This document shows positions 1-9,452 of a DNA stretch of 44,641 bases, piece by piece. Position 1 is the first letter of the stretch. Every line of letters starts with the position of its first letter. A program made the translations under genes and the position numbers. The notes under the pieces are model-generated. The model had not been told where the DNA came from and made no database searches. It saw nothing but the letters and a program-made list of their open reading frames with translations. The DNA is from Candidatus Peribacteria bacterium (GTDB lineage: Bacteria; Patescibacteriota; Gracilibacteria; UBA1369; LOWO2-01-FULL-3). The stretch is taken from contig CALREX010000004.1 of NCBI GenBank assembly GCA_943356465.1, forward strand, positions 67,807 through 112,447. The letters run 5' to 3'.

Positions 1-676
1 GCGATCACAATGACGGATGGAACATTGAATGGAGCAGGAGCGATCACATGTACAGGTGTGGCGGCAACGAGAGTGATCACATGTACGACAGACGGAGCGA
101 TTACTGGTGATCTCGCAGGAAGTATCGGACTAGCTGGAATTCAATCGTTATGGGATTCAGCTGGGGCGACAAACGTAGCGGATTTGACAATCAATGATAA
201 CGCAGCAGGAAGCGGAGGAGATATTGCATTGGATACAACATCTGCGGTGGACGATACGACGCCTGAGGTGCAGTTGACGTCATCAATAACATTGGGAGCG
301 AATTCAGTAGTAGGAACAGCAGGAACAACGACATTGACATTGACACCACCGAGAGCATTGGCAGCGACAGATAATATGGTATTCACAATGCCGACAAACT
401 TCAGCGTACCGCAAGGAGCGATCACAATGACGGATGGAACATTGAATGGAGCAGGAGCGATCACATGTACAGGTGTGGCGGCAACGAGAGTGATCACATG
501 TACGACAGACGGAGCGATTACTGGTGATCTCGCAGGAAGTATCGGACTAGCTGGAATCAAATCACTCTGGAATTCGTCTGGGGCGACAAACGTAGCAAAT
601 TTGACAATCAATGATAACGCAGCAGGAGGAGGACTAGATATCGCATTGGATGCAACATCTGCGGTGGACGATACGA
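1..676 (+). repeat. 417-bp tandem repeat inside the surface-protein gene
   Basis: Bases 1-259 recur at 418-676 (offset 417 bp, 139 codons, in frame). Bases 1-140 and 418-557 are identical as read; the remainder of the unit is diverged but clearly homologous. The window edge cuts the array, so more copies may lie upstream. The long identical block suggests recent duplication or gene conversion and is a possible assembly-collapse point. Confidence 0.9.
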
Positions 677-1974
677 GTGTAGGAGCATTGAGCTCAACAA
701 ATGTAGAACCTACAAACCTATCTGTAGGAACACCATCTGCGAATACAATTTCATTTACAACTGTAACGGCAGTTGAAAACCTAGGAAAAATAGTAATCAC
801 ATATCCATCAGGATTTAACGTAGCGCCTGTCACTGGAGTTACGGCCTCAAGCCTTTCAGGATTGGATGGAACATGGACTGCTACAGTTTCAGGACAAATA
901 ATAACACTTACTCAAACAGGTGGAGGTGCAAGTGCTGCAGGCGCAAAGAGTTTAGTACTTGCAACAGGTATAGTTTCTCCTGCAGCTACAGGATCTACAG
1001 GAACATATACAATCACAACAACAACAGCAGCAGACTTAACTATTGAAACAGATGCAGCAGTAGCAGCTGATATAATAGCTTCATTCTCAAGCTCAGCTTC
1101 ATCAAGCTCTAGTGGAGGTGGTGGAGGTGGCGGTGGAAGCAACAGTTCTTCAAAGACAACTACAACTAAAACAACCACAACAACTACAGAAACTCCAGCC
1201 AAAGAAGACACAACAAAAGAAACTCCAGCAACCGAAACAACAACAAACACAGAAACTACGACTACAGATACAACTACAAATACAACTGAAAACGGAGGCA
1301 CATCTTCAGAAAATTCTGCACCGGAACCAATCACAATCGAAACAAAATCAGGAGAAACTATCACTATCACAGATCTATCAGCAGACTTCTGGGCTACAGA
1401 TATGATCAAAGCGATGGTCGAAGCTGGCATCGTAAAAGGAAATCCGGACGGAACATTCAAACCGGATGGAAATCTAAATCGTGCAGAGACAGCAGCACTT
1501 CTATATAGAGTAATGGGTCTTGGAGATCCTGCAAATCCTAGCGTAAAACCATTCACAGATGTTGAAATAGACAAATGGTATGTAGGATATGTAGCTGAAC
1601 TAAAATCCAGAGAAGTGATAAACGGAAATCCTGATGGAACATACAAACCTGTAAGCAGTATCAACAGAGCGGAATTCCTAAAAATGGCTGTAGGCCTATG
1701 GACATACCTTGCAGATGACACGCAAAAAGCGGAAATTGCAGCACTTGAAGCCGGTAAAGTAACAGAAGCATACAAAGATCTAGATGTAAAAGCTTGGTAT
1801 GCACCGGTTGTTACAGCTGCTACGGAAAAAGGATGGATCGGTGGAAAAGCATGCGGAGAAGACAAATGTATCGATGCAAGCGCAAAGATCACAAGAGCTG
1901 AAGCTACAAAAATCCTATTCCAAATGTTCGGCAAAATGCTACAGGTAGACATGCCTGCAGTAGAAGGAAATTAA
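1..1974 (+). CDS. SLH-domain surface protein, 5' end outside window
   Basis: The reading frame is open from base 1 and the first codons (A-I-T before the first ATG at 10) match the internal repeat, so the true start lies upstream. The protein has two copies of a 139-residue Thr/Ala/Gly-rich, beta-type repeat, each with a Cys-x10-Cys pair, then a further beta-rich region. A linker with eight consecutive glycines (about 1117-1140) and a Thr/Glu/Lys-rich stretch (about 1150-1300) follow. Three S-layer homology domains close the protein (from about 1372, 1555 and 1770), with typical F-x-D-V...W-Y and INRAEF/ITRAEA motifs. SLH domains anchor exported proteins to cell-wall polymers, so this is probably an S-layer or cell-surface protein. 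SLH3 holds a CGEDKC pair also seen in the next gene. The function of the repeats is unknown. A hairpin terminator follows the stop. Confidence 0.9.
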   Translation, partial: AITMTDGTLNGAGAITCTGVAATRVITCTTDGAITGDLAGSIGLAGIQSLWDSAGATNVADLTINDNAAGSGGDIALDTTSAVDDTTPEVQLTSSITLGANSVVGTAGTTTLTLTPPRALAATDNMVFTMPTNFSVPQGAITMTDGTLNGAGAITCTGVAATRVITCTTDGAITGDLAGSIGLAGIKSLWNSSGATNVANLTINDNAAGGGLDIALDATSAVDDTSVGALSSTNVEPTNLSVGTPSANTISFTTVTAVENLGKIVITYPSGFNVAPVTGVTASSLSGLDGTWTATVSGQIITLTQTGGGASAAGAKSLVLATGIVSPAATGSTGTYTITTTTAADLTIETDAAVAADIIASFSSSASSSSSGGGGGGGGSNSSSKTTTTKTTTTTTETPAKEDTTKETPATETTTNTETTTTDTTTNTTENGGTSSENSAPEPITIETKSGETITITDLSADFWATDMIKAMVEAGIVKGNPDGTFKPDGNLNRAETAALLYRVMGLGDPANPSVKPFTDVEIDKWYVGYVAELKSREVINGNPDGTYKPVSSINRAEFLKMAVGLWTYLADDTQKAEIAALEAGKVTEAYKDLDVKAWYAPVVTAATEKGWIGGKACGEDKCIDASAKITRAEATKILFQMFGKMLQVDMPAVEGN

Positions 1975-2008
1975 GAAGCAGATATAGCTGATAAAAACGA
2001 AACAAATC

Positions 2009-2040
2009 AAAAGACCTTCCCTAACCGGAGGGTCTTTTTG
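2009..2040 (+). terminator. Rho-independent terminator after SLH gene 1
   Basis: Arms at 2010-2020 (AAAGACCTTCC) and 2027-2037 (GGAGGGTCTTT) pair over 11 bp with one U-G wobble around a 6-nt loop, followed by a T run to 2039. Confidence 0.85.
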
Positions 2041-2142
2041 TATAAAAAAATAACAATTCCTCCACACCCACACCTTCTGTCAACAACATCACAAAAGCAA
2101 AATTTAACTTCCTTTTCATTTTAGTATAAAATTTCAAAAGAT

Positions 2143-4758
2143 ATGCGAAACAAAAAAAATATGAAAATTTTCTCAAGACTCTTTTTTACGGCATTTTTTA
2201 CTACAGCACTTTCAATACTGACTTCCATCACAGTATTCGCGGCTGGAACAACTCCGGCAATCTCAACAGCAACGTACAAAACAGGAGTAGCAAAAATAGT
2301 GGTAACATTCAATGTCCCGACTTGGGGAGACAGTGGGCTTACCACAGCCCTTAATTCAAGTGATTTTCAATTAGGTGGTACATGCGGATTCAGTGGTTCT
2401 GCAACAATAACAAATGTTACATATGGAACTGCTGGCAGCACTTGGGCACTTTTGACAATCGCCGGCATGGCAGGAGCAACAGAAACATCATGTACAGTAG
2501 CGGCAAAAGCAAACAGTATATTCACAGTAGGCGGGGCATTAAGTGAAAAAACTGTAGCACTCGTGTCAGATACAACAGGCCCGACAGTAACAGGCCCGGG
2601 ATCAGGAATTGGAAAATATGTCACAGGCAGCCAATACGTTCTCATAATGTTCAACGAACCAGTCTTCGGAGACAGTGCTGCGACTACCGCATTGGATTAT
2701 AATGATATTGCCTATACAGATGCGGCAAATGCAGGATGTCAACTTTTTACAGATAATGAAGTAACTGTTGCGGGAGGAGACTTTATTATAGAAAAATGTG
2801 ATAATGTAAGTACAGTCTCAGACACATCAGACACATTTGATTTTGCGTCGGGTGCTGTATATGACGCACTTGGGAACGCATCAACTACAGGGACATCAAA
2901 AGCAATGATAAACCTACAGCTTGGCCCAAATCTTACTTTTTCAAAAGTGCACACAGGAGATGCAGCAGCAGGATTTGATACATGCGTAGGATGCGGAAGC
3001 GGACTTGTCAAATACAGTTTTCCAGCATTTAATACAAGCACTCCAAGCATGGGAGCAGCTTTGCAAACATCAGATTTCTCATATACAGACACCGGAGGTG
3101 GAGGAAAAACAATACAATCAGTAAGTCATCTTTCAAACATGGAGTGGACGATGGTCTCTTTCACGGCAGTATTTACGGCAGCAGACCTGACAACTGCGAC
3201 AGCGGATACGATAACAAGAGCCGACTCAACATCAATCTATGATCCATGGGGAAGAAGTATAGATACAGCAACATTAAGCATGGTGGACAATACAAATCCT
3301 GTGATATTAAGTATCTCAAAAGACTTTGGTTTTTCTCATAACCTTATAACTATCACATACAGTGAAAATGTAAAAATAGGGTCATTGGATTCAGCTTCTG
3401 AATCTATGGTAAGTACTTCATCAATTGGAGACACTACAACAGCCGGAACAATAGCAGGATTCGGCTCATTTGCTACAACAGGAGACGTAACAGTCGCAAC
3501 AACAAAAAACACAGCACTTGAAAACGGAGATGTATCGAGTTTTACCATTATAATTGCAGCACAATCAGGTTCATACATGACACCGGGATCATCAACAGAA
3601 CCATCGGGCGTATTCACGCCAAATGCATCAGGAACATATGTAACCGATTTCGAACCAAACACGGGAAACGGCATAGCATCAACTTCAATTCAGTCAACAA
3701 TTACTTCAACAGCAGCATGGGATCTAACACCTCCATCACAAATCACGGGGTTTAATTATTCAAATAACAGCGATACAGGAACAACTCTTGTATGGACACC
3801 ATATAGTGTATTGGCGGACTTTTCCAGATATCTTATTGCATATAAAACATCTACAGGAGTAGGGCTTTCAGATAGCCTATGGACAACATCAAATGCATCC
3901 AATCTTGCCACAATAACAACAGCATCAACATTGATAACAGGGTTATCAAAAGAAATAACACACTATGCAAAAATCTACGGAATAGATGCAAGCGGAAACG
4001 TCTCAACTGAAAGTGCTGAAAAAAATTGGTACATAGCGGGAGCGGGAGGAGGAGGAAGCCAAGAATCAACACCGGCACCTGCTCAGGAAACAGCACCTTC
4101 AAAAGAGGCGCCGCCAAAAGAAGCGCCGCCAAAAGAAGCGCCGCCAAAAGAAGCGCCGCCAAAAGAGGTGCCGCCAAAAAAAGTACTTCCAAAAAAAGAC
4201 TCCATCGCTGCAATGATAAAAGCAGGCATATTCAAAGCTAAGGCAGATGGTACATTTGAAGCAAATAAAGCTATGAATAGAGCCGAAGTTGCCACTGTAT
4301 TTTATCGTGTTTTAGGCCTTGTCGAGCCACCTGCCAGTCCAAAAGCGGATCCATATTCAGATGTCTCAAAAAATCAATGGTATGCAGGATACGTACAAAA
4401 GATGAAAGATATGAAGTTCTTAAGCAATAAGGTAAATACGTATGGACCGGAAGTGTTCACAACAAAAGCTGAATTTTTAAGATTCGCAATGAACGTTTAT
4501 ATATTATTGGTTCCACAAGAAATAGCCGAAATAAAAGCTCTCGGACAAGACAAATCAAATATAAAATTTGATGATGTAAGTATAGACGCTTGGTATGCTT
4601 CAGATGTTGCGGCAGCAGGCGCAAAAGGATTTTTGGAAGACATGGGAACGGAATGTAAGCAAGGTACATGCTTTCTTGCAAATGAAACAATAACTCGAGG
4701 CAATGCTACAGGAATACTTTACAATATGTTTGGAAAAATCCTTGGAGTAGCGGAGTAA
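2143..4758 (+). CDS. Secreted SLH-domain surface protein with Fn3-like domain
   Basis: 871 residues. It begins with a basic N-terminus and a hydrophobic signal peptide, likely cleaved near VFAAG at about residue 32. The body consists of long Ser/Thr/Gly-rich beta-type domains with 'DTTGPTVTG'- and 'DNTNPVILS'-like junctions of Ig/Big-type repeats. A fibronectin-III-like segment starts near residue 530 (PPSQITGFNYSN). A KEAPP repeat linker follows, then three SLH motifs (about residues 688-860). SLH3 carries Cys838-x4-Cys843, matching the pair in the preceding gene. The protein should be exported and held on the wall through the SLH domains; a more specific role cannot be read. No Shine-Dalgarno sequence precedes the ATG; a TATAAA box ends 12 nt upstream. 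A second ATG at 2161 would also keep the signal peptide. Confidence 0.9.
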   Translation: MRNKKNMKIFSRLFFTAFFTTALSILTSITVFAAGTTPAISTATYKTGVAKIVVTFNVPTWGDSGLTTALNSSDFQLGGTCGFSGSATITNVTYGTAGSTWALLTIAGMAGATETSCTVAAKANSIFTVGGALSEKTVALVSDTTGPTVTGPGSGIGKYVTGSQYVLIMFNEPVFGDSAATTALDYNDIAYTDAANAGCQLFTDNEVTVAGGDFIIEKCDNVSTVSDTSDTFDFASGAVYDALGNASTTGTSKAMINLQLGPNLTFSKVHTGDAAAGFDTCVGCGSGLVKYSFPAFNTSTPSMGAALQTSDFSYTDTGGGGKTIQSVSHLSNMEWTMVSFTAVFTAADLTTATADTITRADSTSIYDPWGRSIDTATLSMVDNTNPVILSISKDFGFSHNLITITYSENVKIGSLDSASESMVSTSSIGDTTTAGTIAGFGSFATTGDVTVATTKNTALENGDVSSFTIIIAAQSGSYMTPGSSTEPSGVFTPNASGTYVTDFEPNTGNGIASTSIQSTITSTAAWDLTPPSQITGFNYSNNSDTGTTLVWTPYSVLADFSRYLIAYKTSTGVGLSDSLWTTSNASNLATITTASTLITGLSKEITHYAKIYGIDASGNVSTESAEKNWYIAGAGGGGSQESTPAPAQETAPSKEAPPKEAPPKEAPPKEAPPKEVPPKKVLPKKDSIAAMIKAGIFKAKADGTFEANKAMNRAEVATVFYRVLGLVEPPASPKADPYSDVSKNQWYAGYVQKMKDMKFLSNKVNTYGPEVFTTKAEFLRFAMNVYILLVPQEIAEIKALGQDKSNIKFDDVSIDAWYASDVAAAGAKGFLEDMGTECKQGTCFLANETITRGNATGILYNMFGKILGVAE
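4102..4176 (+). repeat. 15-bp tandem repeat encoding KEAPP linker
   Basis: Five in-frame 15-bp units encode KEAPP four times and KEVPP once. This is a Pro/Lys/Glu spacer between the extracellular body and the SLH anchor. Near-identical units make its length prone to slippage. Confidence 0.85.
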
Positions 4759-4831
4759 AAAGTCTTTTTATAAAAAATTTAACTTTTTTTAACGATTCCT
4801 TAATCTCGGCGTGATAAAACTTAAGTCGCTA

Positions 4832-4925
4832 TCAGGCGTCGTGGATTTTTTATAGGGGGATTTGCTCTTTGGTCACAACAAAAAACTTCGATGGGTATAA
4901 AAAAATTCTTGCAACCGACGCCTGA
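4832..4925. other. Long imperfect hairpin between convergent genes
   Basis: TCAGGCGTCG (4832-4841) and CGACGCCTGA (4916-4925) form a perfect 10-bp inverted repeat. Inside it, 4843-4854 can pair with 4896-4908 (TTTTTTATA against TATAAAAAA plus flanking pairs, one bulge), leaving an apical segment of about 41 nt. The element fills most of the 178-bp gap between the second SLH gene and the 3' end of metK. No T run follows either arm, so it is not a simple terminator. It could be a small structured RNA, a stabilising 3' element, or a miniature inverted-repeat element. I do not recognise SRP RNA, tmRNA, 6S RNA or a known riboswitch in it. Confidence 0.4.
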
Positions 4926-4936
4926 GCTCTAAAAAA

Positions 4937-6088
4937 TTAAACTGATTTTTTTAGCTTCTCGGCCATGTCTGTTTTCTCCCAAGTAAAACCCTCACCACTT
5001 CTACCAAAATGCCCGTAAGAGGCTGTTTTTTTATACACAGGGCGTCTCAGATTTAAAGTCTTTATAATTGCCTGAGGTGAGAAATCAAAATTCTTTTTTA
5101 TTATCTTTGCAATATCGCTGTCAGAGATTTTTTTGCCATTTTTTACAGCACCTGTTCCAAAACTATCCACAAAAATACTTACAGGTTCTTTTACTCCAAT
5201 CGCATAAGCGACCTGTATTTCACATCTTTTACAAAGTCCGGAAGCCACAACATTTTTTGCCACATATCTTCCCATGTAAGCACCGCTTCTATCAACTTTT
5301 GTCGGATCCTTGCCGGAAAAACAGCCACCGCCATGTCGAGCCATTCCACCATAAGTATCAACTATTATTTTTCGTCCTGTAAGTCCGCTATCTCCAGGTG
5401 GTCCACCAATGATAAATCTTCCTGTAGGATTTACATGATACTTTGTTTTGGCATCTAAAAGCCGTCCACAAACAGGTTTGATAACATGTTCGATAACATC
5501 TTTTTTGATTTTCGACTGTGAAACTTCAGGCCCATGTTGAGTGGAAACAACAATAGTATCTACCCGAATTGGCTTAAAACCATCATATTCAACAGTTACC
5601 TGAGTTTTTCCGTCAGGACGTAAATAAGGAAGAATGTTTTTCTTTCGTACTTCAGCAAGTCTCATCGCAAGTTTATGTGCAAGCATTATCGGCATAGGCA
5701 TAAGCTCAGGCGTTTCATCGCATGCAAAACCGAACATCATTCCTTGATCTCCGGCTCCACCGCTGTCCACGCCAAGCGCAATATCTGCGCTCTGTTCATC
5801 GATCGCAGTCAGTACACTGCAAGCTTTATAATCAAATCCATAAATGGCGTCTGTATAACCAATATCCTTGATTGTATTTCTTGCGATTTTTGCAATATCT
5901 GCATATCCATTTGTACGAATTTCACCGGCTACAAGCACAAGACCGGTGGAAACCATGGTCTCGCATGCAACTCTGCTCATTGGATCTTGTTTGATTAAAT
6001 CATCCAAGATAGCATCGGAAATAGCATCGGCGATTTTATCAGGATGCCCCTCTGTGACAGACTCTGATGTAAAAAGATATGTAGACAT
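4937..6088 (-). CDS. metK: S-adenosylmethionine synthetase
   Basis: 383 residues, the usual family length. It makes S-adenosylmethionine from methionine and ATP in the cytoplasm, supplying methyl groups. Visible signatures are [16 protein letters not shown] near the N-terminus (catalytic His15), [15 protein letters not shown] near residue 111, [14 protein letters not shown], and the phosphate-binding loop [16 protein letters not shown], where the usual Ala is Cys. The ATG start gives the standard [15 protein letters not shown] beginning. A 55-bp gap separates it from a divergent glycosyltransferase. No Shine-Dalgarno sequence is present and no SAM riboswitch is visible upstream. Confidence 0.97.
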   Translation of the reverse strand: MSTYLFTSESVTEGHPDKIADAISDAILDDLIKQDPMSRVACETMVSTGLVLVAGEIRTNGYADIAKIARNTIKDIGYTDAIYGFDYKACSVLTAIDEQSADIALGVDSGGAGDQGMMFGFACDETPELMPMPIMLAHKLAMRLAEVRKKNILPYLRPDGKTQVTVEYDGFKPIRVDTIVVSTQHGPEVSQSKIKKDVIEHVIKPVCGRLLDAKTKYHVNPTGRFIIGGPPGDSGLTGRKIIVDTYGGMARHGGGCFSGKDPTKVDRSGAYMGRYVAKNVVASGLCKRCEIQVAYAIGVKEPVSIFVDSFGTGAVKNGKKISDSDIAKIIKKNFDFSPQAIIKTLNLRRPVYKKTASYGHFGRSGEGFTWEKTDMAEKLKKSV

Positions 6089-6143
6089 CGCGAAAATATA
6101 TAAGTAAACTGTTGCAGGGAAAAATATACATCAAAAAACAACG

Positions 6144-7205
6144 ATGAACAAGCCAAAAATCTCGATAATTATAATCCATTACAACACTCCACATTTTTTA
6201 AAAACATGTTTGGATGGAATCTTCGGACAAACTTATGAAAACATAGAAGTTATTTTTATAGACAATAATTCTCCGGATAAAGAGGGCTTGGAATTTGTAA
6301 AAAATATATATTTAAATAATGCAGAACTTAGAAACAATAAATCTTTAGTCGTGATAGATAATTCTGAAAATTTAGGATATGCAAAAGCTGCAAATCAAGG
6401 AATAAAAATTGCGATGGAGAATGGGGCTGATTTCATGGTTATCACAAATCCGGACATTATCTACACGCCTGAATATTTTGAAAAAATTGTAGAACGAATA
6501 GAGAAAGATCCGAAAATCGCATCCATAACTGGAAAGGTTTACAAATACGATTTTGCAAATCAAAAACCAACAAATATTATCGATACGGTAGGCTTATTTG
6601 CATACAAAAGCAGACGTGTAATCGATGATGGACAAGGAGTAGAAGACGTAGGACAATTTGATGAAGAACAAGAGGTATTTGGAATTTCCGGCGCATGTCC
6701 ATTGTATCGCAGGACAGCACTGGAAGACGTCAAAATCGGAGAGGAATATTTGGATGAAAATTTCTTCATGTACAAAGAAGACGTAGATCTTTCTTGGAGA
6801 TTTTTGTTGTTTGGATGGAAGAATTTATATTATCCGAAGGCAATTGCATATCACGGCAGAGGTACTGGAGTTATTAGAAGATTCACAAATAAAGAAGTTA
6901 TCGAAAATCGCAAAAAACTCAGCAAATTTCAGAAAAAATATTCTTTCAGAAACCAACTTTTGATGGAAGTAAAAAATGAACTTCCTGGAAATTTCTTCAG
7001 AGATTTTTTCCAAATAGTCGGTAAGAAAATTTTGATGTTTGGATACATAACACTTTTCGAACCATATCTCTGGGGTAGTTTTTTAGGCTTTTTGAGGCTG
7101 CTTCCGTCAACATTAAAAAAACGTGCTGAAATAATGAAACGCAAAAAATCTTCATCAAAACAAATGTCGAAATATTTCGGCAATAAATCAAAGTACGAGA
7201 AATAA
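6144..7205 (+). CDS. Family 2 glycosyltransferase (WbbL-like)
   Basis: 353 residues. The N-terminal GT-A fold shows ISIIIIHYNTPHFLKTCLDG, the nucleotide-binding IDNNSPD, NLGYAKAANQG, and an acidic NPDII motif in place of the classic DXD. A second conserved block, FFMYKEDVDLSWR, resembles the catalytic region of rhamnosyltransferase-type GT2 enzymes. The C-terminus is basic (KRKKSSSKQMSK) and follows a hydrophobic stretch, suggesting membrane association. It probably transfers a nucleotide-activated sugar to a surface polysaccharide or lipid carrier; the sugar cannot be told. It is divergent from metK and convergent with nnrD (2-bp gap). Confidence 0.88.
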   Translation: MNKPKISIIIIHYNTPHFLKTCLDGIFGQTYENIEVIFIDNNSPDKEGLEFVKNIYLNNAELRNNKSLVVIDNSENLGYAKAANQGIKIAMENGADFMVITNPDIIYTPEYFEKIVERIEKDPKIASITGKVYKYDFANQKPTNIIDTVGLFAYKSRRVIDDGQGVEDVGQFDEEQEVFGISGACPLYRRTALEDVKIGEEYLDENFFMYKEDVDLSWRFLLFGWKNLYYPKAIAYHGRGTGVIRRFTNKEVIENRKKLSKFQKKYSFRNQLLMEVKNELPGNFFRDFFQIVGKKILMFGYITLFEPYLWGSFLGFLRLLPSTLKKRAEIMKRKKSSSKQMSKYFGNKSKYEK

Positions 7206-7207
7206 AT

Positions 7208-8068
7208 TTACAAAAATTTATTCAGACAAAACGGAAGTGCCATGGCAATATCACTGGCGGAAAAATACCAACCTTTTGTTTTTTTCATAGTATCACCACT
7301 GTCGCCGACTATATAAGCGGCACATCTTGCGGCATCAAATCCTTCGCATCCTTGTGCCAAAAAAGTTGCGACTACGCCGGAAAGAACATCACCACTTCCA
7401 CCAACTGTCATACCTGCATTTCCGGTACGATTTGTCTCCACATGTCCTTCTTCGGAAGAAACATAATCAATCGGACCTTTAAGTAAAACATTAAGTTTCA
7501 AATCCATTGAGATCGACCTTAGCATAATCACAGATTTAGCATCTTGCTCGTCTATTTCTACATCTTTATCTATAAGATTTTGGAATTCACGGGAATGTGG
7601 AGTTATAACAATAGTTTGTTGAAGAGGGAATTTATCGATTTTTTTAATAGCGGAAATACCGTCAGCATCAAGAACTGTAGGTATGTGCAAATTTTGCAGA
7701 ATATTTACAATTGCCGCCTGACTTTCTTCATTAGTTCCAATGCCAGGTCCGATAAGAATACTGTCACACCCCTTTCCAAAAGAAATAATTTCTTCACTGT
7801 CCTTTTTTTGCAAAAATTCTCCATCAAATTTTTTTACAATAAAATCGGGATACATACTTCTTGTCACATCAAAATTTGAAGATGGAACATAAAGGTAAAC
7901 CAAATCAGCTCCACTATAAAGAGCCCCAAGCCCGGCCAAAATCGGCGCTCCGCTAAATTCAATACTTCCTCCGACAATCAAAACCTTTCCATTTTGTCCC
8001 TTATGAGATTTGGTGTCTCTTTTTGGCAAAAGTTTTTCAATAAGTGATTTTTTTATTTCAGGCAACAT
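7208..8068 (-). CDS. nnrD: ADP/ATP-dependent NAD(P)H-hydrate dehydratase
   Basis: About 286 residues of the YjeF C-terminal (CARKD) family, which repairs hydrated NAD(P)H using ADP or ATP. Signatures are [45 protein letters not shown] and the ribokinase-like GGSGDVLSG, whose Asp is catalytic. The NnrE epimerase domain often fused to this enzyme is absent. I chose the ATG at 8068, which overlaps the end of eno by 11 bp. A longer frame begins with TTG at 8122 but would overlap eno by 65 bp. Tight overlap suggests co-transcription and translational coupling with enolase. Confidence 0.92.
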   Translation of the reverse strand: MLPEIKKSLIEKLLPKRDTKSHKGQNGKVLIVGGSIEFSGAPILAGLGALYSGADLVYLYVPSSNFDVTRSMYPDFIVKKFDGEFLQKKDSEEIISFGKGCDSILIGPGIGTNEESQAAIVNILQNLHIPTVLDADGISAIKKIDKFPLQQTIVITPHSREFQNLIDKDVEIDEQDAKSVIMLRSISMDLKLNVLLKGPIDYVSSEEGHVETNRTGNAGMTVGGSGDVLSGVVATFLAQGCEGFDAARCAAYIVGDSGDTMKKTKGWYFSASDIAMALPFCLNKFL

Positions 8069-9356
8069 GTTTCTTAAGGTTATAAAATGCCTTTCCTCCG
8101 GCAAAAACAGCTTTTTCTCCAAGGCGTTCTTCTATTCTGAGCAATTGATTGTATTTGCAAATTCTCTCGGTTCTGGAGAGAGATCCGGTCTTTATAAGGC
8201 CTGTTTCCATCCCTACAACTAGGTCTGCAATAGTTGTATCTTCAGTTTCCCCGCTTCGATGAGAAACAACAGCAGTCCATCCAGCATCTTTCGCCATTTT
8301 TATGGCAGAAAGTGTTTCGGTATAAGTTCCAATTTGATTTAATTTTATCAAAACGGAATTTGCCAAGCCTTCAGAAATGCCTGTTTTAAGTCTTTTCACG
8401 TTGGTTACAAAAAGATCATCTCCAACAATTTGTATTCCACCATCTGTGGATTTCATAATTTTTTGAAATCCGTCAAAATCATCTTCGGCGTGAGAATCTT
8501 CGATAGAAACGATCGGATATTTTCGAAGTAATACATCATAAAAACCGACCAAATCAGTATTTGAAAGTTCTTGTAAAACACCATTCACTTTTATTTTATA
8601 AATATTTTTTTCTGTATCATAAAATTCACTCGCTGCACAATCTAGAGCAATCATTACATCCTTCCACGGCTTATATCCTGCCTTTTCGATTGCTTTTACA
8701 ATATAATCAAGAGCCTCTTCGTTGCCGGAAAGTTTTGGAGCAAATCCTCCCTCGTCACCAACAGCTACAGAAAATCCACCGTCTTTTAATAAATCTTTCA
8801 GTGCATAAAAAACTTCAACACCAATGCGTAAAGCATCTGAAAATTTTGCACCACCAACAGGCACAATCATAAATTCCTGTATTTCCAAGCCACTATCTGC
8901 ATGCTTTCCTCCATTGATAATATTCATCATCGCAACAGGTAGAGTCACTGCCTCAGGATTTATATGTTCATACAAATATAAGTTTTCTTCATTTGCGGAA
9001 GCTCTTAAAACTGCCAACGAAAGCGCCAAAATAGCATTCGCGCCAAGTTTACTTTTATTTTCAGTGCCATCAATCTCAATCATTTTCCTATCGATTTCTT
9101 CTTGGTTTTTACTTTCCATTCCGATCAAAGATTCCGCAAGAACAGAAACATTTTTAACTGCATTCAAAACGCCTTTTCCCATATATCTTTTTTTATCCAA
9201 GTCACGAAGCTCAAGTGCTTCATGTATTCCTGTAGATGCACCACTTGGAACAATTGCCCGCCCAAAACCATTTTCAGTAAAAACTTCAACTTCAACAGTT
9301 GGAATTCCCCTGGAATCTAAAACTTCTCGTGCATGAATTTTTTTGATTTTTGACAT
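8058..9356 (-). CDS. eno: Enolase
   Basis: 432 residues, full length. It converts 2-phosphoglycerate to phosphoenolpyruvate in glycolysis and gluconeogenesis. Motifs present are [42 protein letters not shown] (catalytic Glu), [19 protein letters not shown] (metal ligands), LIKLNQIGT (catalytic Lys) and SHRSGETED. The C-terminal signature reads [19 protein letters not shown], against the more common KTGAPSRSER, a mild variant. It ends within the start region of nnrD. Its 96-bp upstream region is shared with a divergent membrane protein; no Shine-Dalgarno sequence lies at normal spacing. Confidence 0.98.
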   Translation of the reverse strand: MSKIKKIHAREVLDSRGIPTVEVEVFTENGFGRAIVPSGASTGIHEALELRDLDKKRYMGKGVLNAVKNVSVLAESLIGMESKNQEEIDRKMIEIDGTENKSKLGANAILALSLAVLRASANEENLYLYEHINPEAVTLPVAMMNIINGGKHADSGLEIQEFMIVPVGGAKFSDALRIGVEVFYALKDLLKDGGFSVAVGDEGGFAPKLSGNEEALDYIVKAIEKAGYKPWKDVMIALDCAASEFYDTEKNIYKIKVNGVLQELSNTDLVGFYDVLLRKYPIVSIEDSHAEDDFDGFQKIMKSTDGGIQIVGDDLFVTNVKRLKTGISEGLANSVLIKLNQIGTYTETLSAIKMAKDAGWTAVVSHRSGETEDTTIADLVVGMETGLIKTGSLSRTERICKYNQLLRIEERLGEKAVFAGGKAFYNLKKHVA

Positions 9357-9452
9357 AATATTTTGTTATTTCCTAAAAGATAGTAGCAAAAATAAGCCTT
9401 AAAATGCAAAAGAAACATTTCACTATCCAATATTTTTATATAAAATAAAATC

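Noticed and set aside
912-1952. 346-aa open frame on the minus strand
   Set aside because: Shadow of the SLH surface gene; low-complexity Val/Ser sequence mirrors the Thr-rich linker, with no domain.
4102-4176. CRISPR-like short repeat
   Set aside because: Contiguous in-frame 15-bp coding repeat with no spacers.
4083-4295. Minus-strand Gly/Phe repeat peptide (FGGAS repeats)
   Set aside because: Reverse reading of the KEAPP-coding 15-bp repeat; not an independent gene.
4759-4936. SRP RNA, tmRNA or SAM riboswitch for metK
   Set aside because: No conserved core of these RNAs is visible, and the region is downstream, not upstream, of metK.
8069-8122. N-terminal extension of nnrD from a TTG
   Set aside because: Would overlap eno by 65 bp with a rare start; the ATG at 8068 fits the family N-terminus.
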